From Ruminococcus sp. (GTDB taxonomy: Bacteria; Bacillota; Clostridia; Oscillospirales; Acutalibacteraceae): 64,000 nt of DNA. The stretch is taken from positions 26,070 through 90,069 of the forward strand of contig JAFQRC010000006.1 in assembly GCA_017410265.1 (NCBI GenBank). Reading direction: 5' to 3'. The translations under genes and the position numbers were made by a program. The notes beneath the pieces were generated by a model. That model had not been told where the DNA came from, did not search any database, and saw only the letters and a list, made by a program, of their open reading frames with translations. This document shows, piece by piece, positions 54,536 to 63,657 of this stretch (position 1 is its first letter; every line of letters starts with the position of its first letter).

Positions 54536-55603
54536 ATGGCAACAGCAACAAAGAAGAACGAACTCGCAACCACCCAGGGCACCGAGATGGCGACCCAGAA
54601 GACAGAACAGCTCGCGACCAGCGAGAAATTCACGAACAAGGTACTGATGGAATTCGGAGGCAGCGTCGCCGGCGCGATGCAGGTCACCGACTACCAGAGG
54701 ACGCTCATCCAGGGATACTTCATCGTAATCGACCGCGCCCTCAAGGCAGCCGAAGAAGAACGTATCCGCAAGAACGAGAACAACAGCGATCACTCCTACG
54801 ACAACACCCTGCCGATCAACTGGAATACCGTCAACCTGAACGACCTCGCCCTCGACCTGGTTCACTACGCGAGAATGGGACTGGACATGACACAGGACAA
54901 TATGCTCTTCCCGATCCCTTACAAGAACAACAAGCGCAACATCTACGACATCACCCTCATGGAAGGCTACAACGGCATCCGGTACATCGCAGAGAAATAC
55001 GCGGTAGAGGTTCCGACAGCGGTCACCATTGAGGTGGTATACAGCACCGACAACTTCCGCCCCATTAAGAAGGGCAAGGATAACCGCGTAGAAAACTACG
55101 AATTCGAGATCACGAACGCCTTCGACAGAGGCACGATCGTCGGCGGCTTCGCCTACCTGGAATTCACAGACCCCACCAAGAACGAGCTCATCATCATGTC
55201 GATGAAGGACATCGAGAAGCGCAAGCCGAAGTATGCCAGCGCGAACTTCTGGGGAGGCAAGCAGAAGGTATGGGAGAAGGGCAAGCAGGTCGAGGTAGAG
55301 ACCGAAGGCTGGCTCGACGAAATGGTACGTAAGACCATCATCCGCGAAGCCTTCAGCGCGAAACACCTGCCGAGAGACCCCAAGAAGGTAGACGACAGCT
55401 ACCAGTACATGAAGATGCGCGAGGCGAGATACGCCGAGATCGAGGCGCAGGCGGAAATCACAGCCAACGCCAACGCAACGCTCATCGACACCACACCGGC
55501 ACCTGCCGCCCTTCCTGAAGGGACAAAGGTGGACACCAGCTCCGGAGAGGTAATCGAAGCCGGATCGGCAGCACCGGCGGATGGAAGCGGACCCGACTTC
55601 TAA
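54536..55603 (+). CDS. recT: RecT-family single-strand annealing recombinase
   Basis: 355 residues. RecT core with DLVHYARMGLDMTQDNMLFP, YNGIRYIAEKYAVEV, and FWGGKQKVWEKGKQVE. It anneals complementary single strands in phage recombination. The C-terminal tail is Ala/Pro/Thr-rich. TTGGAGG precedes the ATG at 54536. The MBL gene overlaps its stop, and the SbcC-like ATPase is upstream. Confidence 0.9.
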   Translation: MATATKKNELATTQGTEMATQKTEQLATSEKFTNKVLMEFGGSVAGAMQVTDYQRTLIQGYFIVIDRALKAAEEERIRKNENNSDHSYDNTLPINWNTVNLNDLALDLVHYARMGLDMTQDNMLFPIPYKNNKRNIYDITLMEGYNGIRYIAEKYAVEVPTAVTIEVVYSTDNFRPIKKGKDNRVENYEFEITNAFDRGTIVGGFAYLEFTDPTKNELIIMSMKDIEKRKPKYASANFWGGKQKVWEKGKQVEVETEGWLDEMVRKTIIREAFSAKHLPRDPKKVDDSYQYMKMREARYAEIEAQAEITANANATLIDTTPAPAALPEGTKVDTSSGEVIEAGSAAPADGSGPDF

Positions 55604-56304
55604 TGGAGATAACGGTCATCGCGTCCGGCAGCACCGGCAACGCCTATCGAATCAGCGATGGGCAAACCGCCGTCCTGCTGGACGCGGGAATTCCGCTCAA
55701 GGTTATTCAGAGAGCGCTCAACTTCCGAGTGCGTGACCTTTCAGGCTGCCTGATTACACACGCCCACGGAGACCACGTAAAAGCCGCAGGAGATCTCGCA
55801 AAGGCAGGGGTAAACATTTACACCAGTCAGGGCACGATCGACGCCTGCAGGCTTTCAGGGCACCGAATAAAGGCGATCAGAGCGCTCGAAGAATTCCAGG
55901 TCGGAACGTTCGCGGTGCTACCGTTCGACGTGCAGCACGACGCACCGGATCCCCTGGGATTTCTGATAACCTCAAGAACCACCGGCGAAAAGCTCCTATA
56001 CTTCACCGACACCTACTACATCAAGTACCGCTTCGAGGGACTGACCCACATCATGGGCGAGTGCAACTACGCGATGGACATCATCGAGCAGAGCGTCCGG
56101 AACGGATACATACCGCCGGAACTCGTACCCAGACTGGTCAAGAGCCACATGAGCCTGGAGCATTTCACCGACCTACTAAAAGCAAACGACCTACGACACG
56201 TCAAGCAAATATACCTGCTGCATTTGAGCAACAACAACAGCGACGCCGACCGCTTCAAAGAGGCGGTACAACGACTGACCGGAACGGAGGTATATGTATG
56301 CTGA
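55603..56304 (+). CDS. Metallo-beta-lactamase-fold hydrolase
   Basis: 233 residues. The metal motif is THAHGDHV with His53, His55, Asp57 and His58; ASGSTGNAYRI at the start is usual for phage and YycJ-type members, which act on nucleic acid ends. Overlaps the recT stop by one base. Phage copies commonly sit beside recT, so a nuclease role in recombination is likely but unproven. Confidence 0.82.
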   Translation: MEITVIASGSTGNAYRISDGQTAVLLDAGIPLKVIQRALNFRVRDLSGCLITHAHGDHVKAAGDLAKAGVNIYTSQGTIDACRLSGHRIKAIRALEEFQVGTFAVLPFDVQHDAPDPLGFLITSRTTGEKLLYFTDTYYIKYRFEGLTHIMGECNYAMDIIEQSVRNGYIPPELVPRLVKSHMSLEHFTDLLKANDLRHVKQIYLLHLSNNNSDADRFKEAVQRLTGTEVYVC

Positions 56305-56322
56305 AGAAAGGAGGAAACGAGA

Positions 56323-57126
56323 GTGGCAAGAACCCGAAACATAAAGCCTGCGTTCTTTGACAACGACGTTCTCGGAGGACTGGAACCGTTGACGCGCCTG
56401 CTTTTCATCGGACTGTGGTGCATTGCCGACCGAGAAGGGCGCCTGGAAGACAGACCCCGCAAGATCAAAAAGACGCTCCTCGGATACGACGACGTCAACA
56501 CCGAGGAAACCAGTGGAATGCTTCAGCAGCTCGCAGACAACGGCTTCATCATCAGATACACGGTCGAAGAGGACGACTACATCCAGATCGTCAACTTCGC
56601 CAAGCATCAGAACCCGCACATGAAGGAGAAGGACAGCGAGATCCCTCCGCCCCCTGGTTTTATCGCTGAAACATCAGGAAGGAACGCTACAAGCACCAGA
56701 CAAGCACGGTGCAAGAACGAGGAAAAAGGCGAAGAAAAGCCACCCGCAACACCGCCGGAGGACGATCCGGAAGCAAAACCTGGTCTGCAGGAGATGAGGT
56801 TCAACCAATTCTGGGAAGCCTACCCGAACAAGAAGGCGAAAAAGGATGCCCAGAAGGCGTGGACAAAACTCAAACCGACCGCCGTCCTTTTCGAGAAGAT
56901 CATGACGGCAATCAGAATCGCCAAAGAGAGCGTGGAATGGACAAAGGAGAACGGACGCTTCATCCCTTACCCTGCGACCTGGCTCAACGGCGGACGGTGG
57001 GACGATGAGCTCACAGAAGCGACAGCGACCACCGGGCACACAAACAAAAACGGCACCGACACGATGGGAGTGCTCGGTAGCATTATTCAAGACGAAGAAG
57101 GAGGTAGATACGGTGACACGATCTGA
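56323..57126 (+). CDS. Phage replication initiator-like protein
   Basis: 267 residues. The N-terminal part resembles winged-helix replication or replisome-organiser proteins (LTRLLFIGLWCIADREGRLE, then KRDDYIQIVNF-like). The C-terminal part FWEAYPNKKAKKDAQKAW to PATWLNGGRW is common in phage replication proteins. It probably opens the origin and recruits the next gene's product. Start is a GTG at 56323 with AAAGGAGG upstream. The end overlaps the next gene by 14 bp. Confidence 0.75.
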   Translation: MARTRNIKPAFFDNDVLGGLEPLTRLLFIGLWCIADREGRLEDRPRKIKKTLLGYDDVNTEETSGMLQQLADNGFIIRYTVEEDDYIQIVNFAKHQNPHMKEKDSEIPPPPGFIAETSGRNATSTRQARCKNEEKGEEKPPATPPEDDPEAKPGLQEMRFNQFWEAYPNKKAKKDAQKAWTKLKPTAVLFEKIMTAIRIAKESVEWTKENGRFIPYPATWLNGGRWDDELTEATATTGHTNKNGTDTMGVLGSIIQDEEGGRYGDTI

Positions 57127-57790
57127 CGCAGCGAAGCTCATGGGCATTATAGTCCTGGCATACCCGAACTACGACAAATTCAAAGACGAAAACCAGGTCA
57201 AGGCAACCGTAGACCTCTGGGCGACGATGTTCTCGGAGGACGACGCCGGGATCGTCGGACTGGCGGTGAAGAAACACATCGCCACAAATAAGTGGCCGCC
57301 CTCGGTGGCAGAACTCCGCGAGCTTATGCTTGAGATGACGGCGCCCGACCTTATAGCGCCCGACCAGGCGTGGCTGGCGGTATCGGACTTTATAAAGCTG
57401 CACGGCGAGCACCTGCACGTAGAGGAAAGGGACTGCCTCCCACCGCTCATAGCCAGAGCGGTCGAGAGCATCGGATACCACAACCTCTACGAAATGAACT
57501 GCGGATCCTACAGAGGAAGCAAGCCGGGAATGGCGAGAACCGCATTCATGAGCCTTTATGAGCAACTCTATGAAAGAGAGCGCAACCGCGCAATGACACC
57601 TGGATACGTAACCAGGCAGATCGACAGCGCAGCTGGGCACCTTTCCACCGGCGAGAGAGCCAGGCTGGAGGAAATCCACCAGCGCCGCGTCGAGAAGGAA
57701 GAGTCAGACAGAGCACTATGGTACGGAATGGAGGAACGGAATCGCCTCGCAATCAAACAGAGACTACAGCTGGCAGGAGGAACGGAGTAA
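57113..57790 (+). CDS. Replicative helicase loader/inhibitor (G39P-like)
   Basis: 225 residues. It fits the helicase loader group related to phage SPP1 G39P: SDAAKLMGIIVLAYPNYDKF, VDLWATMFSEDD, and KWPPSVAELRELM. It would load the host DnaB-type helicase on phage DNA. The GTG at 57113 is used because GAAGGAGG lies upstream. Directly after the initiator-like gene, as expected. Confidence 0.75.
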   Translation: MTRSDAAKLMGIIVLAYPNYDKFKDENQVKATVDLWATMFSEDDAGIVGLAVKKHIATNKWPPSVAELRELMLEMTAPDLIAPDQAWLAVSDFIKLHGEHLHVEERDCLPPLIARAVESIGYHNLYEMNCGSYRGSKPGMARTAFMSLYEQLYERERNRAMTPGYVTRQIDSAAGHLSTGERARLEEIHQRRVEKEESDRALWYGMEERNRLAIKQRLQLAGGTE

Positions 57791-58668
57791 TGGACAGAAT
57801 CATAATCGGAGATGCCCTGGAACGCCTGCGCGAGCTTCCTGACGAAATCGCCGACGTTTGCGTAACCTCCCCGCCTTATTACGGACTGCGCGACTACGGC
57901 GTGGATGGGCAGGTGGGACTGGAGAAAACACCAGAGGAATACATCGACCGCCTCGTTCAAATATTCAGAGAGGTGCGCCGAACCCTCAAAAAAGACGGAA
58001 CCCTCTGGATCGTCATAGCGGACAGCTACGCCGGATCCGGAAGAGGTATCAGCAAGAAGAACGGTATCAAGAACAAAGACCTCATCGGCATACCCTGGAT
58101 GCTCGCCTTCGCCCTTCGCACAGACGGATGGTATTTGAGGAGCGACATCATCTGGAACAAGCCGAACGTTATGCCGGAGAGCGTGAAAGACCGATGCACC
58201 AAATGCTACGAGCACGTCTTCATGCTGGCAAAATCGAAGACCTACCACTTCGACAGCGAAGCCGTCCTCGTGCCGGCACACTACGATGGCAGAAAAGAGA
58301 CCATCAACAAGGGTAGCTCAAAGTACGCCGATAAAATCGTACCAGGCAAAACGCCCCAGTCGCAGCACATGGCAGGAAAGCCACACCAGCGCTGGAGGTT
58401 CAAAGACGGTAAGCCGGTGAAGAACCGACGCGACGTCTGGACGGTGAGCACCAGACCATACAAAGGCGCCCACTTCGCAACCTTCCCGCCAGAGCTCATA
58501 GAGCCGTGCATCCTTGCCGGAAGCAGACCAGGAGGCACCGTTCTCGATCCTTTCATCGGGAGCGGAACGACTGCAGAAGTCGCCCACCGGCTCGGAAGAG
58601 AGTGCATCGGAATCGAGCTCAACCCCGGCTACGAAGAATTCATAAGGCAAAGAGCGGGTGCAGAGTAA
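57790..58668 (+). CDS. Site-specific DNA methyltransferase (N6-A or N4-C, beta class)
   Basis: 292 residues. Motif IV VTSPPYYGLRDYG (Ser27 to Tyr30) comes near the N-terminus and motif I VLDPFIGSGTTAEVA near the C-terminus, the beta-class order. It transfers methyl groups from SAM to DNA. No restriction enzyme gene adjoins it, so it looks like an orphan phage methylase used against host restriction or for regulation. ATG overlaps the loader stop (TAATG). Confidence 0.9.
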   Translation: MDRIIIGDALERLRELPDEIADVCVTSPPYYGLRDYGVDGQVGLEKTPEEYIDRLVQIFREVRRTLKKDGTLWIVIADSYAGSGRGISKKNGIKNKDLIGIPWMLAFALRTDGWYLRSDIIWNKPNVMPESVKDRCTKCYEHVFMLAKSKTYHFDSEAVLVPAHYDGRKETINKGSSKYADKIVPGKTPQSQHMAGKPHQRWRFKDGKPVKNRRDVWTVSTRPYKGAHFATFPPELIEPCILAGSRPGGTVLDPFIGSGTTAEVAHRLGRECIGIELNPGYEEFIRQRAGAE

Positions 58669-59666
58669 TGGGATCAGGAACGAACTGGACACAACAAGAA
58701 CTGGACTACCTCGAAAACAGCTGGGGACAGACCTCGATCCCGGCGATAGCAAAACACCTGGGCAGAAGCGTAAACGCGGTAAAGCTCAAGGCAGGACGTC
58801 GAGGACTGGGACGCCACATTCACAGCGGCGTCAGAATCACCCTCCTGCAGTTTTGCGACGCAATCGGCAAGAGGAACAGCTACGGCTGGATAAAAGACCG
58901 CTGGGTACGCCTCGGACTTCCGGTGCATTATCAGAAGAGCGTCTCGAAGCGCTTCGCAATGATAGACATCGACGAATTCTGGGTATGGGCGGAACAGCAC
59001 AAAGACCTGATCGACTTTGACGCCTTCGTCGAGGGAACATTCGGAGAAGAGCCGGAATGGGTAAAGGAAGCACGTCACGCCTCCTGGCTCGCCAAGATGA
59101 AGAAGACACCCTGGACACCGGCGGAAGATAAAACCCTCGCCGATCTGCTGAAGCGATACCAATACACCTACAACGACCTCTGCACGTTGCTAAACCGCAC
59201 CGAAGGAGCCATCAAGAGAAGAATCATCACCCTGGGACTTATTGAAAGACCGGTGCGAAACTACGACCGGCAATGGCAAGACGACGAAATCGAGACACTT
59301 CTCACGATGAGAGCCGCCGGGCATTGCTGGGAAGAGATAGGCAGAGCGCTGAAGCGTTCAGGCAGCGCGGTGCGCGGAAAGTACGAACGCCTTCAGAACC
59401 CCGAATACTGCAAGCGCTACTACCGCAGGCAGCGAGAAGCGCTTCAAGAGTATTTTCAAAAAGACCAATGCATCCACTACATCAAAACCGAAGGGTGCGA
59501 GCTTTGCAAAACCGACTGCGACAGCTGCACTCATTTCATAAGACGCCGACCCGGAGAGACGGCGAGAACCGGCTGGACTTCCATCAGAGACATCACGCCG
59601 GAGCAAATGCTTATAAACCGACAAGGAGGACAAAACAATGGCAAAGAAGAACTGCCGCATGACTGA
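58668..59666 (+). CDS. Protein with several Myb/SANT-like HTH units
   Basis: 332 residues. Three HTH-like units: TNWTQQELDYLENSWGQTS (near 5), TPWTPAEDKTLADLLKRY (near 144) and QWQDDEIETLLTMRAAG (near 202). A Cys cluster follows at about 275-295 (CIHYIKTEGCELCKTDCDSC). It is probably a DNA-binding regulator. Its ATG overlaps the methyltransferase stop. Confidence 0.65.
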   Translation: MGSGTNWTQQELDYLENSWGQTSIPAIAKHLGRSVNAVKLKAGRRGLGRHIHSGVRITLLQFCDAIGKRNSYGWIKDRWVRLGLPVHYQKSVSKRFAMIDIDEFWVWAEQHKDLIDFDAFVEGTFGEEPEWVKEARHASWLAKMKKTPWTPAEDKTLADLLKRYQYTYNDLCTLLNRTEGAIKRRIITLGLIERPVRNYDRQWQDDEIETLLTMRAAGHCWEEIGRALKRSGSAVRGKYERLQNPEYCKRYYRRQREALQEYFQKDQCIHYIKTEGCELCKTDCDSCTHFIRRRPGETARTGWTSIRDITPEQMLINRQGGQNNGKEELPHD

Positions 59667-59955
59667 CGAAGAGAGAGCCATGCACGACCGCGCGGTCAGA
59701 ATTCGCAAAATGACCGACCAGCAGATCTGCGAATTCGTAGACCGGCAGCACAGCGTCGGAATCGACGAAGGCATCAGACTGGCGCAGGAGAGCGCCGAGA
59801 AGACCAGAGACGACGCCGCGCTCATCAATAAATTCATCGACTACCTCGAAAACAAAAAGGGATCCGGCAACGGCATCGGCGGCGGTACCGTCTACCGTCT
59901 CCGCAAGGAGGTAGCCAACGCCGTAGCGGACGGAATCATCGGAGGCACAGCATGA
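59638..59955 (+). CDS. Uncharacterised small phage protein
   Basis: 105 residues, no family recognised. Predicted helical and charged (MTDEERAMHDRAVRIRKMTD). AAGGAGG is just upstream; it overlaps both neighbours, the next by ATGA. Confidence 0.6.
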   Translation: MAKKNCRMTDEERAMHDRAVRIRKMTDQQICEFVDRQHSVGIDEGIRLAQESAEKTRDDAALINKFIDYLENKKGSGNGIGGGTVYRLRKEVANAVADGIIGGTA

Positions 59956-60323
59956 GCGTCCGAATATACGTAAAAGACAACACAGACGGCAAGGTTCACG
60001 AATACGGAACCAACCCGCACGACTCCCTGGTGCTGCAAGAGGACGGAAGCCTCCACTACGAGAACCTCCAGAACTGCACCGGCACCAAGTACCCGGAGGA
60101 AGGATACTCCTTCTGCACGGTAAGCGGCAAGCCTCCAGAGGACACCGACGGAGAGCGAATCGTCGACATCGGCGGAGACCGCACCGGCGTGAACTGCCAC
60201 AGATGCAGATACCGCAAGCGCCATCAGAAGTGCAGCTGCTGCCGAAGGAACCCAAACCTGAAGGACAACTTCGCGCTTGATCCTAAAGCCATCGACGCCG
60301 CCAGGAAGGCGGTGCTGAAATGA
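59952..60323 (+). CDS. Uncharacterised Cys-rich phage protein
   Basis: 123 residues. A C-terminal cluster CHRCRYRKRHQKCSCC suggests a zinc site. No family recognised. Overlaps its neighbours by 4 bp on both sides, so it is part of the coupled early operon. Confidence 0.6.
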   Translation: MSVRIYVKDNTDGKVHEYGTNPHDSLVLQEDGSLHYENLQNCTGTKYPEEGYSFCTVSGKPPEDTDGERIVDIGGDRTGVNCHRCRYRKRHQKCSCCRRNPNLKDNFALDPKAIDAARKAVLK

Positions 60324-60925
60324 GAAGAGTCTACCAACATACCCAGGCGAACCGAGGGAAACCCTTCGAGGACTTCCTGAAATTCGTCCACCAGAGATAC
60401 CAGAGCGCAGGAATCGCCTGCGTCCACAAAGTACCGACGGAATTCATCCCGATACGAAACGCAGCCGGCGCCGTTTGCAACTGCAAGGTCGAAGAAAAGA
60501 GCTGCGTGGACTACCTCGGAAGATACAAGAGCGTCCCGGTCGCCATCGAGGCAAAGCACGAAGAAGGCGCCAGAATCGACTTCAGCCGCGTAGAACCCCA
60601 TCAGGCGGACTACATGGACGACTACACCAAAGACCCCGGAGCGGTCGGCATCGTGATCGTGAGCTTCGGACTGCGCCGCTTCTTTGCGGTACCGTGGGAA
60701 TTTTGGAGAGAAGCCAGAGACGCCTGGCAGAAAAAGAAAGACCCCAAAGCGCGAAAATGTGAGCAGCGCACCGTAAGAGCTCACGGCTGGGAATGGACGA
60801 CGCCAGGTATGGCGAGCGCCTCCCCGGACCAATTTCACCCCGCCTGGGAGATAAAGACCGGCGGAGCTTCAGGTCTCCCTTACTTGGAGATCATAGAACG
60901 CATGAAAGGAGGAGCACCGGAATGA
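60320..60925 (+). CDS. recU: Holliday junction resolvase RecU
   Basis: 201 residues. Begins TQANRGKPFEDFLKFVHQRY with VDYLGRYKSVPVAIEAKHEE, the RecU/Hjc-type nuclease core with its Asp, Glu and Lys. It resolves recombination junctions and so completes the RecT-based module. ATGA overlap with the previous gene. Confidence 0.85.
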   Translation: MRRVYQHTQANRGKPFEDFLKFVHQRYQSAGIACVHKVPTEFIPIRNAAGAVCNCKVEEKSCVDYLGRYKSVPVAIEAKHEEGARIDFSRVEPHQADYMDDYTKDPGAVGIVIVSFGLRRFFAVPWEFWREARDAWQKKKDPKARKCEQRTVRAHGWEWTTPGMASASPDQFHPAWEIKTGGASGLPYLEIIERMKGGAPE

Positions 60926-61074
60926 AAATCGCACTTCAGATCGTCCTGATGATATTCATGGTCTTATACCTCGGCGGCGGAATCGGCGCCAAGAAGACCG
61001 AAGAGCGCATCTTCAACCTCGTGGCAGCAGGACTGCTCATAGCCGCGCTTATTGCAACCATCGCCGTGCTTTGA
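60922..61074 (+). CDS. Small two-span membrane protein
   Basis: 50 residues, nearly all in two hydrophobic helices (IALQIVLMIFMVLYLGGG and LVAAGLLIAALIATIAVL) with a charged loop KKTEER. AAAGGAGG upstream; ATGA overlap with recU. Could be an exclusion protein or an accessory membrane factor; unknown. Confidence 0.65.
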   Translation: MKIALQIVLMIFMVLYLGGGIGAKKTEERIFNLVAAGLLIAALIATIAVL

Positions 61075-61088
61075 AAGGAGGAACCCCA

Positions 61089-61358
61089 ATGGCAGAACCA
61101 AGCGAAGACAGAGTGGTGCGAGCTTTCGATCGGGCGAGGCTTGCAAAGCAGACCAAGATGCCTCTGATAGTGGTTTACAATAACCCGGAGGACTACCCGA
61201 ACAAATACGTCGCCAGAGTATGGGACGTCAACAGACCCACCGCCCTCGTGGCGGTAGCCGACACGCTGGAGGAGATCAGAGAAGCAATCCCCCAGGATAT
61301 GTACAACATCGGACGGACACCGCAGGACGACCCCTGCATCGTGGAAGTCTGGCTTTAA
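61089..61358 (+). CDS. Uncharacterised small phage protein
   Basis: 89 residues (MAEPSEDRVVRAFDRARLAK start). Not recognised. AAAGGAGG precedes the ATG. Lies in the same operon. Confidence 0.6.
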   Translation: MAEPSEDRVVRAFDRARLAKQTKMPLIVVYNNPEDYPNKYVARVWDVNRPTALVAVADTLEEIREAIPQDMYNIGRTPQDDPCIVEVWL

Positions 61359-61383
61359 TAATTCAATTACGGAGGTATGAACC

Positions 61384-61599
61384 ATGAAGAATCAGAACAA
61401 AAGAAAGACCAGAACCGCCAGCATCATCAAGCGCATCAAAGCGAAGCTCCGCGCCCTCGGCGGCAAGACCGCAGGCAAGCCGACCGGCTTCTACCCTCGC
61501 AAGCTCGCTCGCAGCGTAGCAAAGGCGAACATGAGAAGAGCCGGAGTGCAGCACGTCAACCGCAACTTCGCCTTAAACTGGCGCAACTGGGTGAGATAA
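61384..61599 (+). CDS. Small very basic protein
   Basis: 71 residues, rich in Lys and Arg with almost no acidic residues (KRKTRTASIIKRIKAKLRAL). Likely binds nucleic acid. GGAGG lies upstream. No family known to me. Confidence 0.6.
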   Translation: MKNQNKRKTRTASIIKRIKAKLRALGGKTAGKPTGFYPRKLARSVAKANMRRAGVQHVNRNFALNWRNWVR

Positions 61600-61611
61600 G
61601 GAGGACGCATC

Positions 61612-62670
61612 ATGAGATTATTCAGCACCGAACAGGTCAGCAAGTACCACCCGGACAAATACGCAGACCAGATCAGCGACGCCGTCCTGGACGCCTGCCT
61701 CCGCAGGGATAAAAACAGCCGCGTAGCCTGCGAAACAATGGTCAAGGGCAACACGGTAATCCTTGCCGGCGAAATCACCACCAGAGCCGAGATAAACTAC
61801 GCTGAAATCGTAACCGGCGTAGCCAAGAAGCTCGGCTACCAGGTAGACAACATCCTGACCTACATACAGACCCAGTCCCCGGAGATAGCCGGAGGCATCG
61901 GAGACGGCGACAAACTCGGCGCCGGCGACCAGGGAATGATGTACGGATATGCCTGCAGCGAGACCGAGAGCCGTCTGCCCTTCGGATTTGACCTCGCCAA
62001 CAGAATCATCGCCGCCATTGAGAAGGACGTGGAGACCAACCCCGACACCGTATTCAAAGGCGACGCCAAGTGCCAGGTCACCGTCGACCTCGACGCAGAG
62101 CCGAACATGGACAGCGTGAAGACCATCCTCGTGAGCGCCTGCCACAAAGACGACGTCACGCTGGAGGCGACGCAATACGCCATCCACGAAATCCTCTGGG
62201 AATGCGGCGTGGATACGAAGAAGGTCGTGGTTATAGCAAACCCCGCAGGATCCTGGACGATCGGCGGACCCACAGCCGACTGCGGACTCACCGGCAGAAA
62301 AATCGTCTGCGACCAATACGGCGGATACTGCCCGGTCGGAGGCGGAGCCTTCTCCGGAAAAGACCCTTCGAAGGTTGACCGCAGCGGCGCCTATATGGCA
62401 CGAAAGATCGCCTGCGACATTCTCCAAAAGACCCCTGGTCTTAATCGATGCGAAGTGCAAATCGCATACGCAATAGGATGGAAGGAGCCGATGAGCGTAA
62501 ACGTCAAAACAGACGCTGCAAGCGGAACGTTTGACGCCAACGCGGCGGAATGGATCCGCGAGAACTACGACCTCTCGCCTGCAGGAATCATCAAAGAGCT
62601 GAACCTCCTCGAAGAGAACTACGAGAAACTGGCGGAAGGCTGCCACTTCAGGATGCGATCCAATGGCTAA
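61612..62670 (+). CDS. metK: S-adenosylmethionine synthetase, prophage-encoded
   Basis: 352 residues, shorter than the usual ~395 of bacterial MetK. It joins ATP and methionine to make SAM. Motifs are intact: YHPDKYADQISDAVLDACL (His13 region), GAGDQGMMYGYA (103-114) and GGGAFSGKDPSKVDRSGAY (about 243). AAGGAGG precedes the ATG. It lies in the early operon with two SAM-using gene families, so it may boost SAM supply during infection. Codon use is that of the element, not the host. Confidence 0.93.
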   Translation: MRLFSTEQVSKYHPDKYADQISDAVLDACLRRDKNSRVACETMVKGNTVILAGEITTRAEINYAEIVTGVAKKLGYQVDNILTYIQTQSPEIAGGIGDGDKLGAGDQGMMYGYACSETESRLPFGFDLANRIIAAIEKDVETNPDTVFKGDAKCQVTVDLDAEPNMDSVKTILVSACHKDDVTLEATQYAIHEILWECGVDTKKVVVIANPAGSWTIGGPTADCGLTGRKIVCDQYGGYCPVGGGAFSGKDPSKVDRSGAYMARKIACDILQKTPGLNRCEVQIAYAIGWKEPMSVNVKTDAASGTFDANAAEWIRENYDLSPAGIIKELNLLEENYEKLAEGCHFRMRSNG

Positions 62671-63346
62671 AACAGAGCTCACCAGAGAAATCGAGGAAGC
62701 CATTCTCACCTGGCACCCGGCGGAGATAGGCGGCATCAAGATAAACAAATTCAGAGGCGAGCACACGGCGCTGGAGGTTCCCGCAGAATGCGGGACCACA
62801 GCTGCCGGCATAGTGGACGCCGTCCGGATTTCCGAATACTTCGGAGACATTGAGCTGACGCACGTCTGCCGCCCGGCATTCTGGCGCAAGGAAGGCATCA
62901 GAGCCACCATCGAATGCCCGAAGGGCAAAGACATGACCGGCAAGCTCGAAGAGGAATGCGACCAGGCGACCTGCAGGTGGAACGGACTCAAGAAGCGAGG
63001 CGCACCGAAGATCCTGCTGACGTGCTTCGAGATAAAGGTAACGAAGAGCGACTTCAAGAGCCAGCACGGTCACAACTTCATCGGAAACCAGAACTACTAC
63101 GTCGTGCCGAGTGAATTATACCCGGAGATCGAGAGCCTGGTGCCAGAAGGCGTCGGCGTCCTGGTTTACCTTCACAAAGGGATGTACGTCGGACTCCGAA
63201 CCAAGCGCCGCGCCGAATTCAGACCAATGACCGACGAAGACCAGAAATGGCTCCTTCTTTCCGTTCTGAAGAGGATCCGCGACATGGACTACAAGAAGTA
63301 CCAGGAATGGCTCCAAAGAGCCGAAAAAGGGGCGAATTCATGGTGA
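62663..63346 (+). CDS. MmcB-like nuclease-fold protein
   Basis: 227 residues. The stretch LTCFEIKVTKSDFKSQHGHN has the ExK of PD-(D/E)XK enzymes, and GNQNYYVVPSELYPEI follows the MmcB/VRR-type pattern. Probably acts on DNA or RNA in repair or modification; substrate unknown. Overlaps metK by 8 bp. Confidence 0.65.
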   Translation: MAKTELTREIEEAILTWHPAEIGGIKINKFRGEHTALEVPAECGTTAAGIVDAVRISEYFGDIELTHVCRPAFWRKEGIRATIECPKGKDMTGKLEEECDQATCRWNGLKKRGAPKILLTCFEIKVTKSDFKSQHGHNFIGNQNYYVVPSELYPEIESLVPEGVGVLVYLHKGMYVGLRTKRRAEFRPMTDEDQKWLLLSVLKRIRDMDYKKYQEWLQRAEKGANSW

Positions 63347-63657
63347 TAGAATCAAAACCGACGATTTTTGAATCTATACGGTGCTCTTATTGCAAAAAGA
63401 GACCGGCGACAAAACTGTGCGACGCGCCGATCGGGCGCAGCAGCTACGTCGGACACCCGCCGCGCAGCGAGATGGAAAAAGCAAAGCGGTGGGACGTCGC
63501 ATTCCACAAAGTCGAAATGACCACAACGCACACCTGCGACCGTCCTATCTGCGACCAATGCGCCACAGAGATACACCCAGGGATCGACTACTGCCCGACC
63601 TGCATGGAGCGGATCCGAACCACGCCGACACGATATGAGAGGAGGAAAACAAAATGA
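63340..63657 (+). CDS. Uncharacterised zinc-binding phage protein
   Basis: 105 residues with three Cys groups (CSYCKKRPATKLC, CDRPICDQC, CPTC) that could bind two zinc ions in a treble-clef-like way. No family recognised. Overlaps both neighbours. Confidence 0.6.
   Translation: MVIESKPTIFESIRCSYCKKRPATKLCDAPIGRSSYVGHPPRSEMEKAKRWDVAFHKVEMTTTHTCDRPICDQCATEIHPGIDYCPTCMERIRTTPTRYERRKTK

Noticed and set aside
57790..58668. Restriction-modification system
   Set aside because: No restriction endonuclease gene is adjacent; the methylase sits in a phage early operon as an orphan.
61618..63057. 479-codon minus-strand frame
   Set aside because: Antisense to metK and the next gene; no family motifs or ribosome site, and low-quality composition.
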